A DNA stretch of 64,000 nt from Manduca sexta (Eukaryota > Arthropoda > Insecta > Lepidoptera > Sphingidae): NCBI RefSeq assembly GCF_014839805.1, contig NC_051130.1, positions 1,240,001 to 1,304,000 on the forward strand, read 5' to 3'. Below the pieces are notes generated by a model. It ran no database searches and was not told where the DNA came from. It was given only the letters and a program-made list of their open reading frames with translations. Positions within the stretch are counted from its first letter, which is position 1; every line of letters starts with the position of its first letter. Shown here piece by piece: positions 1-12,639 of the stretch. A program made the position numbers and the translations under genes.

Positions 1-1041
1 TTGATTAGTGCTAACGGGGCTGGTACCATTCATCTACAATACTGACGTAATGATTCGTGTGGCTAAACAAACCCTTAAATACATCGCCATAGGTATTCCT
101 TCCTAGGAACAAAAGTTAAGACTTATACAGATACAGAGTTCAAAATTGTCTCTAGCGTGACTATCAAACAAGACGTAAAGAACAAAGATCAAGAGCAATT
201 ATTTAATTGATTAAAAACAAATATTTTCATAGCGCATTTTATAATACAATGACGGTATTTATCGCGTTTTATTATATTATTAGACCCATGAGCTGCAAAG
301 TCTTTGCAACGTCGGGAAACAATATATATAATATAAAAACGATAAAATACGTAAAACGTTCCTTTGGTCTCTCTTTTCTTCTTTGTATTATTTGTTCTGT
401 TTGGTAAAATAAAGAGTATAAATAAATAAAATAGTTTTATTACAAGGTAAATAGTGCTTCGGCACTACTTGCTTGTGCAGAGGCACAAGTAAGGTTGAGC
501 AGATCTCTGGTAGAGACCAGAGATCTGCTCAAGGTGTGTGTGCGGGCTGCGGTGCGGCGACGGCCGCTGTACGCAACAATGCGGTTCTCACGCTCGCGAC
601 ACACGTGCATTTCCGAACCACGGTTTTTAGTTACAATATCTTATATCGACAATGCAATGTTTATGCTAATTTACCGCACTTACTAATTTACACGTGATAT
701 GATATTGACAGTTGTATTTTAGGGATTAGTATGTGTGACTTTACTTGTGTATGACGTGTCATTTAACTATCGATCGTATTGTTTAACTTCTGGAAAACGT
801 TTAAATACCTATAACCTACTAATATTATAAATGCAGAAGTTTGTAAATGTATCTCGATGTTAGTTAGAAGTTAATATCAAAACCATTTAATGAATTTGAT
901 TGATATTCTATAAAACTATCCATTATAAATATAATGTATAGATTCCTAACTTATATGGAAAAGACTTAAACGCGAGCATTAGCTCGTATTTAAAAAAGAA
1001 TAACAGACTTTGACTTTATATTTGTATTAGCGGTTGCTAAA
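1..1041. other. Non-coding AT-rich DNA
   Basis: No reading frame here looks like a real gene; the longest are under 80 codons and have no recognisable motif. The only strong structure is the hairpin cluster at 452-532, followed by a GC-rich stretch to about 620, which are listed separately. The rest is unassigned. Confidence 0.6.
452..532 (+). other. Cluster of three consecutive hairpins
   Basis: Three inverted repeats follow one another with almost no spacer. The first, 452-467, has a 6-bp stem closed by a TTCG tetraloop. The second, about 468-493, pairs 11 bp including one G-T around the loop AGAG. The third, 495-532, is a perfect 16-bp stem (ttgagcagatctctgg with its complement) around a 6-base loop. 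A GC-rich stretch follows to about 620. The pattern is seen directly. It could be the end of a mobile element, a structured RNA or a chance cluster; no family is recognised. Confidence 0.6.
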
Positions 1042-1571
1042 TCTATACTATTATATAAAGCTGAAGAGTTTGTTTGTTTGTTTGAACGCGCTAATCTAAT
1101 CTCAGGAACTACCGGTTCAAACTGAAAAATTCTTTTTACGTTGGATAGCCCTTTGTTCATGAAGTGCCATAGGCTATATATCATCACGCTATGACCAATA
1201 GGAGGAGCAGTAATGAAACATGTTGCAAAACGGGGAAAATTTATTAGTTTTGAGAGCTTCCGTTGCGTGCGTTGCGTAAACGGTTAAAGTTATGCAACAA
1301 TGATGTATGATGGGATTGTTCCTCTTAAAAAGTTCTACAAAAATATATTATAAAACGAAGTCCCCCGCTGCATTTATTTATTTTATTGCATTTGCCCGAA
1401 CGTGTTAAACTCAAAAACTACCCAACCTATTAGATGAAATTTGGTATGGAGACAGTTTGAGACCCTGGGAAGAACATAGGCTCCCGGGAAAATATATAGT
1501 GGGACTTTTATAATAGAAAACTTTAGCCGGAAAAACTTTATAACGCAGGCGGAGCCGCGGGCAAAAGGTAG
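1042..1571 (+). mobile_element. Short non-autonomous Helitron
   Basis: The element starts with TC (tctatactattat) after an A and ends with a GC-rich segment and gcaaaaggtag before a T. This matches the Helitron pattern of a 5' TC, a 3' hairpin followed by CTRR (here GTAG in place of CTAG), and insertion between A and T without target duplication. It has a short TTTG-repeat run near the 5' end and one copy of the roughly 121-bp unit that is amplified in the related element at 53365-55065. There is no Rep/helicase coding capacity, so it depends on an autonomous relative. Confidence 0.8.
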
Positions 1572-1621
1572 TATATCTATATATTTAATAAATTACTTTA
1601 TACCTTACCTAATAGCAACCG

Positions 1622-1822
1622 CTACGTATGTACACAGCAGCACTCGACATTCAAAATAACAAAATACTGCACCCGGTATATGAGGTATAAAGTTTCGTAT
1701 TGCCCAGTAATTATACTGACTCCGTTATCCTTCAAACCGGAACAGTTGCACACTCCTGTTGGCGCCAGGCACAGACATGTTAATGGTGGATATCCACCCA
1801 GAGACATTAAAAAAGGAAACAC
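1622..1822 (+). repeat. Dispersed repeat, family shared with 41310-41520
   Basis: The stretch resembles 41310-41520: both share a core around 'ccttcaaac-ggaac', then 'cacac', a GGCG motif and an ending with 'ccaccca' or 'tacccag'. The two copies are diverged and the ends are not defined. No coding potential is seen. It is probably an old SINE or MITE. Confidence 0.45.
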
Positions 1823-1948
1823 ATTTATTACCCCATTTAAAATTAAAAACCGACCTCGCGGAAGGTCTGGCTTCTAAGAAAGCTCCCGAAGCTCAGTCGA
1901 CATTCATGTAGATGTCGATCTCGACAAAGTAACAACATTAAAGTTGTT

Positions 1949-2075
1949 AAACTTAAACTATTTTTCAGATTTTATCGCGGTTTTAATATTGTAGTTTTCT
2001 CCCGACATTTCGAGGACTTTGCAGCGTTCGTGGTCACGGGGAGGGGGGGGGGGGGACTGAGATGTTGTTCGTTAA
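1949..2075 (+). repeat. Degenerate fragment of the 21264-21529 inverted-repeat element
   Basis: It keeps the terminal-repeat-like core 'ttttatcgcgg' and then the internal motif 'ctcccgac-tttcga-gactttgcag', a GGTCACGGG stretch and 'ctgagatgttgttc'. These match the copies at 21264-21529 and 56432-56703 read on the other strand. The far terminal repeat is missing, so this is a broken copy. A poly-G tract of about 14 bases lies inside. Confidence 0.6.
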
Positions 2076-4975
2076 CGTTGTTTCGATAGCTCCTTCGTTC
2101 AGAATGACTGATGTAATAAATAAAATGTGTACTATGTCTGTATGTATGTCTAATAATATTTGTACATGTTATGGTCTGTACCATGTTTTTCTTTAGTTTC
2201 AGGGAAATAAAATAACATTTTAAAATAATTTATATGACTAAGATAATACTAATAATTATCTTGCTATTTAAAGCTTCTGATTCATAAAAAAATTAAAGGA
2301 CGATCATTACACTTGAATTATCTTGCGTTAAACTCGGTTAGGCAACACTATATTAAGTCTTTTAACCAATTGTTGTGTTGTATACATCACACAACAAACA
2401 ATGCAACTGTTGTGTTCGCAGCCAGTGTTGTTATTAGACGCTGTTAGTTACCTTTGTATTCGTTACTTTTGTTTGGAGATCAACATGGCGATATTTTTTA
2501 TTCTTTCATCATCTCTCAACTTTTTCAACGAACTATCTGAAAATGTCAATAGATATTGCGAAGTATTAAGAAGTTGTATAATATACTTAAAAATCATACT
2601 ATATAAACTAGCATATTAAGGTAAGTAGATACATACAACGTAAACTAAAGTTTTATATTTTATGAGATATTTTATTTCTTCTGATTCGCAAAGAATGCCG
2701 CCTTGCTTATTAGAAGCACGTCAAGTTACTGGGAAACAAACAAGCCGGTTGTTATGTGTATGCTCACTCTCGAAGCGGGTATACATCACACATTTATAAT
2801 GAAAACACATCCTAAGTCTATGATATTATACCGATTGTAGCCATTGCTACTCTTGTAGCAGAGACCTACCAATGAAATATCATTTAGCCCTTTCGCTGTC
2901 AAATTCGGCATAAGAAACTAATGTTATTAAACCAAAAAACGCGCTCATGATGAGCAGATTCTCACAGTATTGCGCCGGCGCATGTCGAAAACTCGCAGAA
3001 TGTCTCATTAATCATGCCCGCAATTATAGGTGGTATTTCACACGAGCAACCTTGTGTAATGACTATTTTATTAGATCAATTGTAATTACAAATGCGTTGA
3101 TGACGATCATTTGTATTGCTGCGGATGAGAATACTAGAGGTTTACTGCGTGGGCGGTGTGAGATCCACACCGCTTGGGAAGGTACATCGGTATAGTAGTG
3201 ACTGAAATAACACCGAATTGTCTGAAAGAGTCAAACTGCAAATATTCATTGCAAGTTAAACAATGATTGTCCACACGTTGAATGATTGGATAAACCAAAT
3301 TAATTTGACTGGCTTGTAAGTAGCGAACGTAAAGTGGTAGCATTGCTGTTGAGTTTTAAGGCGTCGGCGAGTTTCTCGGTTTCTCTTCCTTATAAATATT
3401 TCGTTTCTCCTTCTTAGAAAACCTTATCAATTGCCCTCAAGGATCAGGAAACAAACTTCTTTCTTTGGTGTCTATGGTATAAAAATACTGTGAAAATTGA
3501 ACTGTAAAGCGCAACACCAAATTATTAGAATATCAATTAACATTGGAATTAGGATGAGCTAAGAGATGAATAGAAAGGAACGAGGAACAATGATCCCGCC
3601 CTCGCGCCGCGAAGGTCCCGCGGAGGCCTCGGATGGCTGAGCCGTTATTCACGATATGTAGGAAGAGATGAACAATCCAAATGTAATTGTTAAAACTATT
3701 AACTCTAAATATTCATCTGCTGACGTATGTGTTCATTTTCGGGATATTTGTTTTTAATCTATGGTAAAATTATTACGTTGGAAATGATTAATTTTAGTAT
3801 AGAGAGTAAGTATACACAGTGTACAGTAAACTACTTATACTATAACATACGAGTGAGAAAAGTGTTGGTTTCTTTTACTAGTTGTAAACGTGCTAACTCC
3901 ATAACTCGTCGGAAAATATCCCCGTTGATATTATTTTTGAATCCGTGAGCTTTTGGAGCGAAACATCACGTATTGAGTGCGAATATTCCGTTGACATCTG
4001 ACATATTATTACAATTCTAACTATAAACGCGACTATGTCTGCGAGTTATTTTATATTGATATTTATGTAATAGTTGTATGCAAATATAATATATCTCTAT
4101 GGGATGTCCAGTCAGGTTGTTGATGTGTATCTTTACATGCAGTAACGCAGTGCAAAGATATATTTCATGGACCAGAGCTTACATGTACCTACACTTGAAT
4201 TTTGTCTTTAGCCTGCCTCCCACACGTATTTGATTTACTTTTGTTCAAATGTATGAGATACGCTCACATTAATTAGTATTGCTATTGTTTGTATGCGATA
4301 GGTAAACATCAAGTAACTCGCTCGTTCGTCGGCCTTCATCATCTCACTACACGAAAAACAAAAGATTTTTTATTTCACAACTCTGACCATTCAATTTCGT
4401 TTTGTAAAACACTACAATAACAAGATTTTTCTGTACAACACAAAGATCGTAATGCATGTATTTGCATCACACACACGCTTGTCTCTGAAATCGAACCCAC
4501 GATCTTACGGCGTAGAGACTGTATTTTTTTTTAATATAATTCGCCTATTGGTATGCGGCAGGATAGCCTTTTTCGTATTAACAGTAGCCATATCTTGCCG
4601 AAATTGAGACTTCAAGTATAGCAAATTTTATAAAAATACTCTCCACTCACCACCCTAATTGCACCTTAAGTCGCATAACGGATTATTTTGTTAATTATAA
4701 AACAAACAATATAGACTGTTATGACCTTGCCCGCCTAATACTGTAAGCAGGACAGGATGCGGAGAGTCGTAAAGCCGTGACTCGTCGCTCGGTTAATGTT
4801 ATATTTTTTGTATTCCCTTTATTGCATTTGCATACACTTCGTTATAAGGCCGGGCGCTAACTACAGTCGACATAGAGACGACGCGGAAGCGAATACCCAG
4901 AGTACTACTATAATGAGAACTTCAAATTGCTTCTTTTCTTTACCCACTTTTTTGTATTAGTTTCATTCATGAATT

Positions 4976-5007
4976 TATCGTCGCTTTTTTATAAAAAAGC
5001 GACGATA
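4976..5007. repeat. Perfect 32-bp palindrome
   Basis: The sequence reads the same on both strands from 4976 to 5007, with half site tatcgtcgctttttta centred on the AT step. It directly abuts the 5' end of the SINE at 5009. The sequence tgaattta occurs just before it and again after the SINE tail, so palindrome and SINE may lie within one duplicated target. Confidence 0.75.
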
Positions 5008-5008
5008 T

Positions 5009-5330
5009 CCTAGTTGGGTATGGAACGGACTGCCGAGACGAATGTCCGCAGGTTCAAATCCCAAGGGTACACACCTCTGACTTTTCTAAAAATCATGTGT
5101 GTATTCTTTGTGAATTTATCGTTCGCTTTAACGGTGAAGGAAAACATCGTGAGGAAACCTGCACATCTGAGAAGTTCTCTATAAGAATTTCGAAGGTGTG
5201 TGAAGTCTACCAATCCGCACTAGGCCAGCGTGGTGGACTAAGGCCTAATCCCTCTCAGTAGTAGAGGAGGCCCGTGCTCAGCAGTGGGCAAGTATATAAT
5301 ACAGGGCTGATATTATTATTATTATTATTA
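5009..5330 (+). mobile_element. tRNA-derived SINE with ATT-repeat tail
   Basis: The 5' part carries a pol III box-B-like motif (ggttcaaatcc near 5052) and resembles a tRNA head. A conserved body follows (gctttaacggtgaaggaaaa, then ctgagaagttctctat, then actaaggcctaatccctctc), and the element ends in an ATT run near 5310-5330. Related copies lie at 19976-20297 and, inverted, at 57684-58005. There is no open frame; the element would move with help from a LINE. Confidence 0.8.
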
Positions 5331-8300
5331 TGAATTTAATATACTATTAGCTAATAGATTAGTTCTTTCCCACCCTTCTGCTATAAATAAATAGAAGCCT
5401 TTTGTATGTTTACTGCAATAACCTTACGCTTTGACTTTTTTACAGACAATATTGACAGCTGGTATAAGCCGCTTGAGCCTCTGAGCATCGACTGCACTGC
5501 GACTGACGTGCACAACCGGCCTAAATGTTGCGTCTTGCTAAATGTTAATGGTGTGCTGTGGTTAATGATTACTTCTAGGGCACTATTAATAGACCCAGTA
5601 CGCAGGGGGTCTACCTTTAATAAAAATAGGTTGAATCGCTGTGTGCTCAGAGCTCTGTTATTTTTATAGCATTTCCGGGATGTTTACTCTGAGATGTAGA
5701 AATAGATATTCAAGGTCGAAAGTAAACGTAGTTTGTTATAAATCTCTATGTACAGAAGCCAGTTTCTGTGGTTGTTTTAGCAAATATATTTTTAAGGAAT
5801 ATTCTTGTACATTACCTTTTTTATTTACGGTTTATGGAAGGAAACTAGACATGTGAGGGTCACATACTATGACATGTCTCCCCATCATCACTCTCGTCCA
5901 CAGACACAGAACCCGAAGTGACGTTTATGAAAAATAGTAGTTTTCTTATCGAACTTTTGTAATATCCATAGAAGCTTCCTTGAGTTTTCAACAATATTAC
6001 ATATCATTTGAATACTAAGTTTAAAGATTCTGAATTTATGGCAGGTTATGCCATTGGTCAGGCAATGAATTCGACTTATCTAATCCCGTGGATTGTTGAG
6101 AATGGAATATGTACCGGAAATAGATGTAACCTTATCACCCTATGTGACAGAAATAAACACGACGAGCCGTGGATATAAAGTACAGTCACTCCTCTCAAGG
6201 TGCTGGCGTGAACTTATTTTAAAGTTATTTTCTTGCGCGCTTTATGACATTATCATGAAGCTATAACATTTAAATGAACTGTAGCATACATTAGCCCGCG
6301 CGGTGATTTATTAATCGATTTGAATCTTTGACAACCTGTTTCAATTTACATTATGTATCTATTAAATATATTAGTTTAACACGATGTTTTAAATTACATT
6401 TTGTCGAGTTCATTTTCAAAGCTTATGAAAAAAACATAGCATTAGCGACTACAAGGAGGATGTTTATTTTGAATTACAAAGTGTGTGTAACTTTATTAAT
6501 TATTTCTTGTAGAGTAGTTTCCGCAGTTTTATTTCAATCAGAGCATAGGTTTGAGGAAGGCAATCTAAACTTAATGTAATTTAGTATTTAAGTATTCATT
6601 AATGATTGTGTTCTGTATTATGCTTTACGTTAAATAAAATAAATTTAGGATCTAGATCCTATCTCACATGTATTTCACAACCCTCGATTTTAATAGAACA
6701 GAATAACGGACAAAGGAATCTCTCAATCAATGCAATATGGTAAGCCGCCAATAAGTAGTAGCGATACTGTTCGAAAATTGAATTATTATTTACTACATTA
6801 TACTGGCATGTTACGTCCTGACGCCTTAAATATTAACTCAATATCCAAAATAATTATTATACCTACTGTCTACTTCTAACTAGAACACAACAATTGCATA
6901 CACGAGTCTTAGACATATCCGAGGGTCCTACTATAACTACAAAGACTGATTAAAGGCTAACAATTATGATAACCAAATATTTATTTAAAAATGAAACCAA
7001 TTTTTATTTAGAACTAAGTTTAAAGTATGCACTTTTAACATATGGTCCTCACACCAATTGATCTGATATAATGAAGACGAAGCTCAATGTCAGCCTAGTA
7101 AACTAAAAGTTTGGTAATTTGTCAGAGCCGAATCGTCGGATTGTGGATTCGAACCGAAATTGCAGATAAATGTTTCGGCCTCCGCAAAACACACTTATAA
7201 ACCAATTATCCTCAAAAGTACTGCAATAAACGTACACGATTTTACAGTTTTATTGTGGGGGAAAGGTCAATACTTTAATTTATTTTATAAACATTAGGAT
7301 TGGTGATTCAATTTAATGTTAAATAACATAATATGCTCAAGCCTGTATTTTAAAGTGGGTAGGTAGAGATACATTAAGTATGTTTAGGGGGAGTCGAGAA
7401 TTGTTTCTTAACTTTCAATATATTTTTCTCAAAACATTAGATGTATAGATTTTGTCGTAGTTAATACTCTGGATACAAGATTTATTAGTTATGGTGACCC
7501 AGGAGTTTTGTTTATGTTAACCTGAATAGGCATTGTGGCAACATTGCATCCGATTATAATAGAAATGCATAAATAAATAATGTTCTGTCATCTATCGAAA
7601 TCGTTGTTTTTCTCGTCGATTTCCGGACATATCTTAACCTATCTGGCTGATCGACTAACTGACCGGAACCGACTCAATTAAACAACGGTATTTACAAAAT
7701 GAATTCCATCGATATTTAAATGATTTTTTAATGAAACGTACTGTTTTAATACCCATGTATATCCTTGCTCCTAAGCGGTGTGAGTGAAGTGTTCGTCTAT
7801 TGTTCTATTCGCCTTACACAAATATAACTATTTGCCATTAGAAATGCAAAGTAACATAATCGTTTACAATTTCGGCCTTCATGGAAACAAAAGATGCGAC
7901 ACGTGCAATACATGCGTTGTTTATCACTTGACTTCACTCGTTTTGATTGAATTAAAATGCTTTTTCTATTAGATCACCACACTAAGCACAAATTTCCAGC
8001 TTCTATAGGCCGGCATAGTCGTGTTGACTGCCAAGGGGTAATTATCAGGTGCAATGGCGTCACTTTGTCAGGCAAGTATAAAAAAATCACAGGAAATTCG
8101 AAAGTATTCTTGGAAGCAGTAAATCAATTAAACTAGTTATTCTATTGAGAGGTTGCCGTTGGATGTTCAGCTATAAGGATAGATGATATGAACTCGCTGG
8201 ATACAAGCCGCTTTTGACAGTCCATTTGGAAATCTTCAGGAAGACATATCTTCTGCAGTAAACTTCATGTGGCTGTGGCTGATTGATGATTCAGGAATTG

Positions 8301-10861
8301 AACCACCTAAATTTTACTTAACACGTAACGTTTGAACCAATGAAGCAATTACTATTGCAGAATTTGAATAATTTCACAATTCAAGTAAACTACGAGGTTC
8401 CTTTACAAATTTGCTACTATTGTTATGCTACACAAATCATCAATCATAATCAATGCTATTTATATAAATAGGGACCTTAAACTTCCATATTTAGACGAGC
8501 TATTCGACTGGATAGCGCGTCGTATACACGGTGAAGAGCCGCCATATTTACGAGTCGTGTTCCCTGAACCAACTGAGTGAGTGCAGTGGATGTAGTAAGG
8601 TGTGCCGGACAACTTCTAACAGCCGTCTTTAGATACCAACTTGTTTAACTATTAGAGGGAGGGTTGTGTCAAAGTTTTTTACGCAATGTTATCTGATTTG
8701 ACATAGATTGTGAATAATGTGTAAATTGGGCATTATAGGATGTTAATGCTATCAGATCGAATACACAACCCCTTCCGAAAGTTCATAAATAAAAATCCAG
8801 ATTACCATTGATACTTTATGATCAGTAATCGTGCTCAGGCGAGCAACTTGTTCCTTCTTGCATAAAAATTAACAGATGCAGTATAGTATTTACCCGTCAT
8901 ACAAACAAGACATCCAATCACATCTTACTATAACGTAATATCCGTATGAATCTACAATAGTGATTCTATAAAAAGGTCACATGCCGATGTAATAGGCTCG
9001 CGTCCAAGGGCGCCGCTCATCCAAAGGTCGACTAAAGATCAAGGACCAGGGTTGGCACCACCACCGTACCCCTCACTTTACGAAAGGTTTCGGGTGACGA
9101 ATTGACAAAACTGCACTTGCATTGTAAGGTTTAATGTGTCAAAATTCACGGAATGACAAGTACGTGCAGCGGAGATCAGCAATTTGTGATAAAATTCAAG
9201 GGAATAATGGCAGTTCTTGACAATTTCTAACAATCGTGTAAACTTAAGAAGTCTTTATAATAAAAACTATTATAGAAGAAGGAGAAAAACTCCTACAATA
9301 AAAATAACTTTCACTTTTAAGAAGCTACATCCCCTAGTGCTATAACTAACTCTCTATTGCGGGAATAATTACATATGCGGACAAAGCCGCGTGCAATATC
9401 TAGTTCATAAGTCATTTAAACATGCACATATGACAATAAGGTTATGTAATACCGAAAAACCTTGTACTAGACATAAGTTTGTTGGCAGGAGTCTGCGGTG
9501 ATGCATTCCATACAAACAATAAACTAGTCGGTGTCGAGTGACATAACCGTGCGTCATCTGGGAACCGCGGGCTTGTGGGTCACTCACAGACTTGCGCTAA
9601 CTGTGAGCTTGCGACAGATACATCCGTTTTTGGAGATTTTTGCATTATTATTTTTACTACTGACTTATTTCCTAGATTTTTTATGTTTCGAAAATGTTAC
9701 TTTATTTAATACCAGAGAGTTTAATATCTTACATTTGTATAATCCAAAAGAAAATTAGGCATGAAATAGTTTACATAATATATTATATGTTATATTTTAG
9801 AAGCAATCGTGAATTTTACCTAACATGGTAAAGTGGGATTTATTAATTAATAGAATAATTAACAGACAATAGCTTCAGAAATATAAAATTGTGCTCATGA
9901 CTTCCTCGGTTAAAAAAGAAAATGCTATGAATTCACCTCTAAAGGGAGAAAAAAGCTCTCAGATTATTAAAATAGATGAAAATATTACAATAATCCGCTA
10001 CAGTGCACTTGTATCGTCTTACTGTTACCTCTCTACACAGTGCACAAAAGGTCAGTTATTTGTAGAGGCATGTTATATTACATTTGATTGTGTTATTACT
10101 TAAATTCAAATTAGGATAAGTATTTGATTATATTATTTCGTGTAAATCTAGATAATGTGACTTATATTTTGGTAACATTTGAGTTTTCGAGAAGATCTTA
10201 GTAACCACTGTAGGGAACATGTTAACTAAAAAGAAGCCCACAGCCTTCCGGGAAGCTATCTTCAATATATCTAATCGTTAATAACATGAAATCTAAACAA
10301 TATATTTTACATTAAAATCCAGTAACTAAGTTAGTAACAACACTTGGTTCTTTTTTATAATTATAGCAAACGAGGAACCCTGCCGACTTGTAACAGATCA
10401 CCATCCCTCATAATTTTAAAGCACTGAGATCACATCTGTCTCTTAAATTAGAAATAGGCTCTTATTTAATGCGTATAAATCATATTTATTTGAAAAACAG
10501 GTTTAAGCTTAAACAGAACAAAAGCTTTTGTAGCATATTATGAATGTTCATTGGTTTGTAACAAAAAATTAAATTAGTCTTTAAACAATCCTGGTGAGGT
10601 CCAGACCGAGTCCTAACAAACTTCGATACGCTATGTGCACGAGAATGCGATCAAAGTCCATCGTGTATCGGCTGCAGGACACGGCCTTTCTCAGATTGCG
10701 CCACCCTTAACGGTCCAGTGCTTCCCTCGTCCAGCCGCCGGCGCCGCCCTTCAGCTCGGGCCAACGGGCACGAGGTCATATTGCATTGCAATTATTAGAT
10801 GTCCTGATATTAGATGTCTCCTGAATGTTTCTGCTCCAACAATAAATGTGGTTAATGATTG
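5331..10861. other. Non-coding DNA, no gene recognised
   Basis: Only short, unconvincing frames are present (up to about 87 codons). A dispersed repeat with the motif 'ggccggcat' followed by a GTGT-like stretch lies near 8006-8080 and matches copies near 20508 and 21025. A GC-richer piece at 8997-9090 and another at 10670-10780 look like old repeat fragments. Nothing else is assigned. Confidence 0.5.
8006..8080 (+). repeat. Dispersed repeat with GGCCGGCAT motif
   Basis: It shares 'ggccggcat', a 'ggggtaat' block and 'ggtgcaatgg' with 20508-20612, and the start and end motifs with 21025-21140. The copy is diverged and its ends are uncertain. Confidence 0.45.
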
Positions 10862-11108
10862 CCTTGGTGGCGTAGTTGTACTGCATGCGCGGTACAGCAG
10901 CGCTCTGAGGTGCTGGGTTCGAATCCCGGGTCGGGCAAAGTGATATATTGGGTTTTTCTGCTCAGTATCAGCTCGGAGTCTGGAATTTGTGCCCGATATG
11001 GCTATAGGCTCGCCCCAATACATGATGGGACGGAACACACTTGGCGAAATGTGGGTGACCTGGTAGCGTCTCTGCATATCCCTTCGGGGATAAATGCGTG
11101 ATGTATAT
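10862..11108 (+). mobile_element. tRNA-derived SINE, second family
   Basis: The head resembles a tRNA: 'ggtggcgtagttgtactg' is followed by a box-B-like 'gggttcgaatccc' near 10916. The body reads through 'tttttctgctcagtatcag', 'ataggctcgcccc' and 'ggaacacacttggcgaa' to a tail at 'ataaatgcgtgatgta'. Related copies are at 22415-22558 (head deleted), 40391-40628 and 55235-55480 (inverted), and 60253-60470 (interrupted). The two overlapping frames of about 100 codons across it are by-products. Confidence 0.82.
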
Positions 11109-12562
11109 ATTCAAATAACCACGCACTCCATTTTTTACAATTTGGTGTGTAAAATAGACGTTTATGTGTTTGTGTGTTTTTATGTACCTATTAGTAATGT
11201 TTAAACTGCGATTCCGTTGTTAAGTCGCCTAATGAGATTAATCAATTATGATATACAAAATTACGTTATTTAATAATAAATTATTGATGTTTTACTAGTT
11301 TTTAATAGCCTTTTGCGATTCTGACGACCTACATTATAGTAAGTGGTCAAGATCGTGTATGGAGATCAACTACAGTAGAGGTTATTGCCTACCATGGAAT
11401 GCTGTAGGGAAATTATGCCCAATTACTGCACGTCATGGCATCACAATTCATATAATTTAGAGAAATACAATACATTCAGTAGTTATTCTAATTTCTAAAT
11501 CATAATTTTACAATTTATGTTCAATTTTAGACCTTTACTTCAGGCAATGATTACCGTTTACAATAATTTATTTATACCAAACCTACTATTAAGAAAAACA
11601 TAGCACCTTGGAATCTCGTAAAGCTACATACCAAAGAGCAAGATATATATATATAATGTTTGAAACGCACTGTACTTGAGATACGTGATGGTATGTAATA
11701 TGGATGAACTTTAACTATAAACGATAGTTAAATTCATTATCCGCGCAGTTTTGTAACAAACTGGTAAATGTCTTATGATGTTGGTAAACGGTAGCAGACA
11801 AAAACATTTAGTCAAAAACTTTAACTCCATTAGCGGCATGAAAGTGTCATAAGCGAATTCGGATATCGGTGCCCTGACGCATCCATTAAGACTATCAAAT
11901 TTATTATGCGCACGCGCAAAGGGCGAAGCGTAGACCTTCTCACAAATATAATTTGGGCTTTGATTTATTTCGATACGAAAGCATACCAAAAGGGTAGATA
12001 GAGATATTGATATCCAACGTGAGTTGCGTTCCATTATGTGGCGACAATCCGATAATCCGGCATAGAAATTTCATTCTCAGGCTAATTATCCTACATTTTC
12101 AGTCCGCAATCCATATAAATGTTGATAGCCCATCACAATAATCAAATTTGGTACCGCATCAGTATCATGGCTAAAGTAGAACGCTATGTGTCCAATTAAA
12201 CAATTACAAAAATGACATCGTTCCCGAAACCTGCTATATCCCACTTTAGATTAATATTGACACCTCTTTCTCTACATAAGGACAAGTTTAGTTTTTACAC
12301 TGAATTTCCATAAATCCCAACACATCCTCTATATCACACTACTTAATACCCGACCTTGATATGCAATCTAAGACTTCTTATCTATAAATATACAGTCCAT
12401 AATCAAAAATCTAAATCACACATTAAGCACCGTAACATCTGACCCATCCTGTCACGGCTTGCCAAAATCTACAGGCGTTACGTAAAGATCTGAACTTAAA
12501 ATTTTATAGGAAAAAGTATCTTCATTCATTAGATAGGTTTTGTAACGTGTGTGAGCGTTGTG
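11109..12562. other. Non-coding DNA upstream of the orphan exon
   Basis: No repeat or coding segment is recognised. If the exon at 12631 is real, the last few hundred bases would be its promoter region. A 107-codon minus-strand frame at 11711-12034 has no recognisable features. Confidence 0.45.
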
Positions 12563-12569
12563 TATATAA
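12563..12569 (+). promoter_or_regulatory. Candidate TATA box of the orphan cuticle-type exon
   Basis: TATATAA lies 62 bp upstream of the start codon at 12631, which would leave a 5' leader of about 35-40 bases. The cuticle gene at 32.5 kb has the same heptamer 74 bp upstream of its ATG. No initiator motif stands out. Confidence 0.5.
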
Positions 12570-12630
12570 CTGGGGGGCGACCGTCTGTCCGTACACTTGT
12601 GGATTCACCTCTGAACCAGACACAGCCATC

Positions 12631-12639
12631 ATGAAACTG
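12631..12639 (+). CDS. Orphan first coding exon, Met-Lys-Leu then splice donor
   Basis: ATGAAACTG is followed at once by GTGAGT, a consensus splice donor. This matches exon 1 of the RR-1 cuticle gene at 32516-32524, which also encodes only Met-Lys-Leu and splices in phase 0. Tiny first exons that split the signal peptide are usual for insect cuticular protein genes. The leader sequences of the two differ, so this is not a simple copy. I find no matching exon 2 before the gap at 15393, so the rest is in the gap, misplaced by scaffolding, or lost. The call rests on nine codon bases, donor, TATA box and likeness to the other gene; the product is inferred. Confidence 0.5.

Larger units (their letters stand above)
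1572..4975. other. Non-coding DNA with repeat fragments
   Basis: No gene is seen. Two repeat fragments lie inside (1622-1822 and 1949-2075). A homopurine-rich run with about 14 G residues sits at 2040-2056. Reading frames of 60-82 codons have no signal peptide, domain or coding bias that I can recognise. Confidence 0.5.

Noticed and set aside
6328..6579. 83-codon frame with hydrophobic stretches
   Set aside because: It has no recognisable domain, is AT-driven, and has no splice or promoter context.
10635..11101. Overlapping frames of 80-108 codons on both strands
   Set aside because: They lie across a SINE with a tRNA-like head and have no coding signature.
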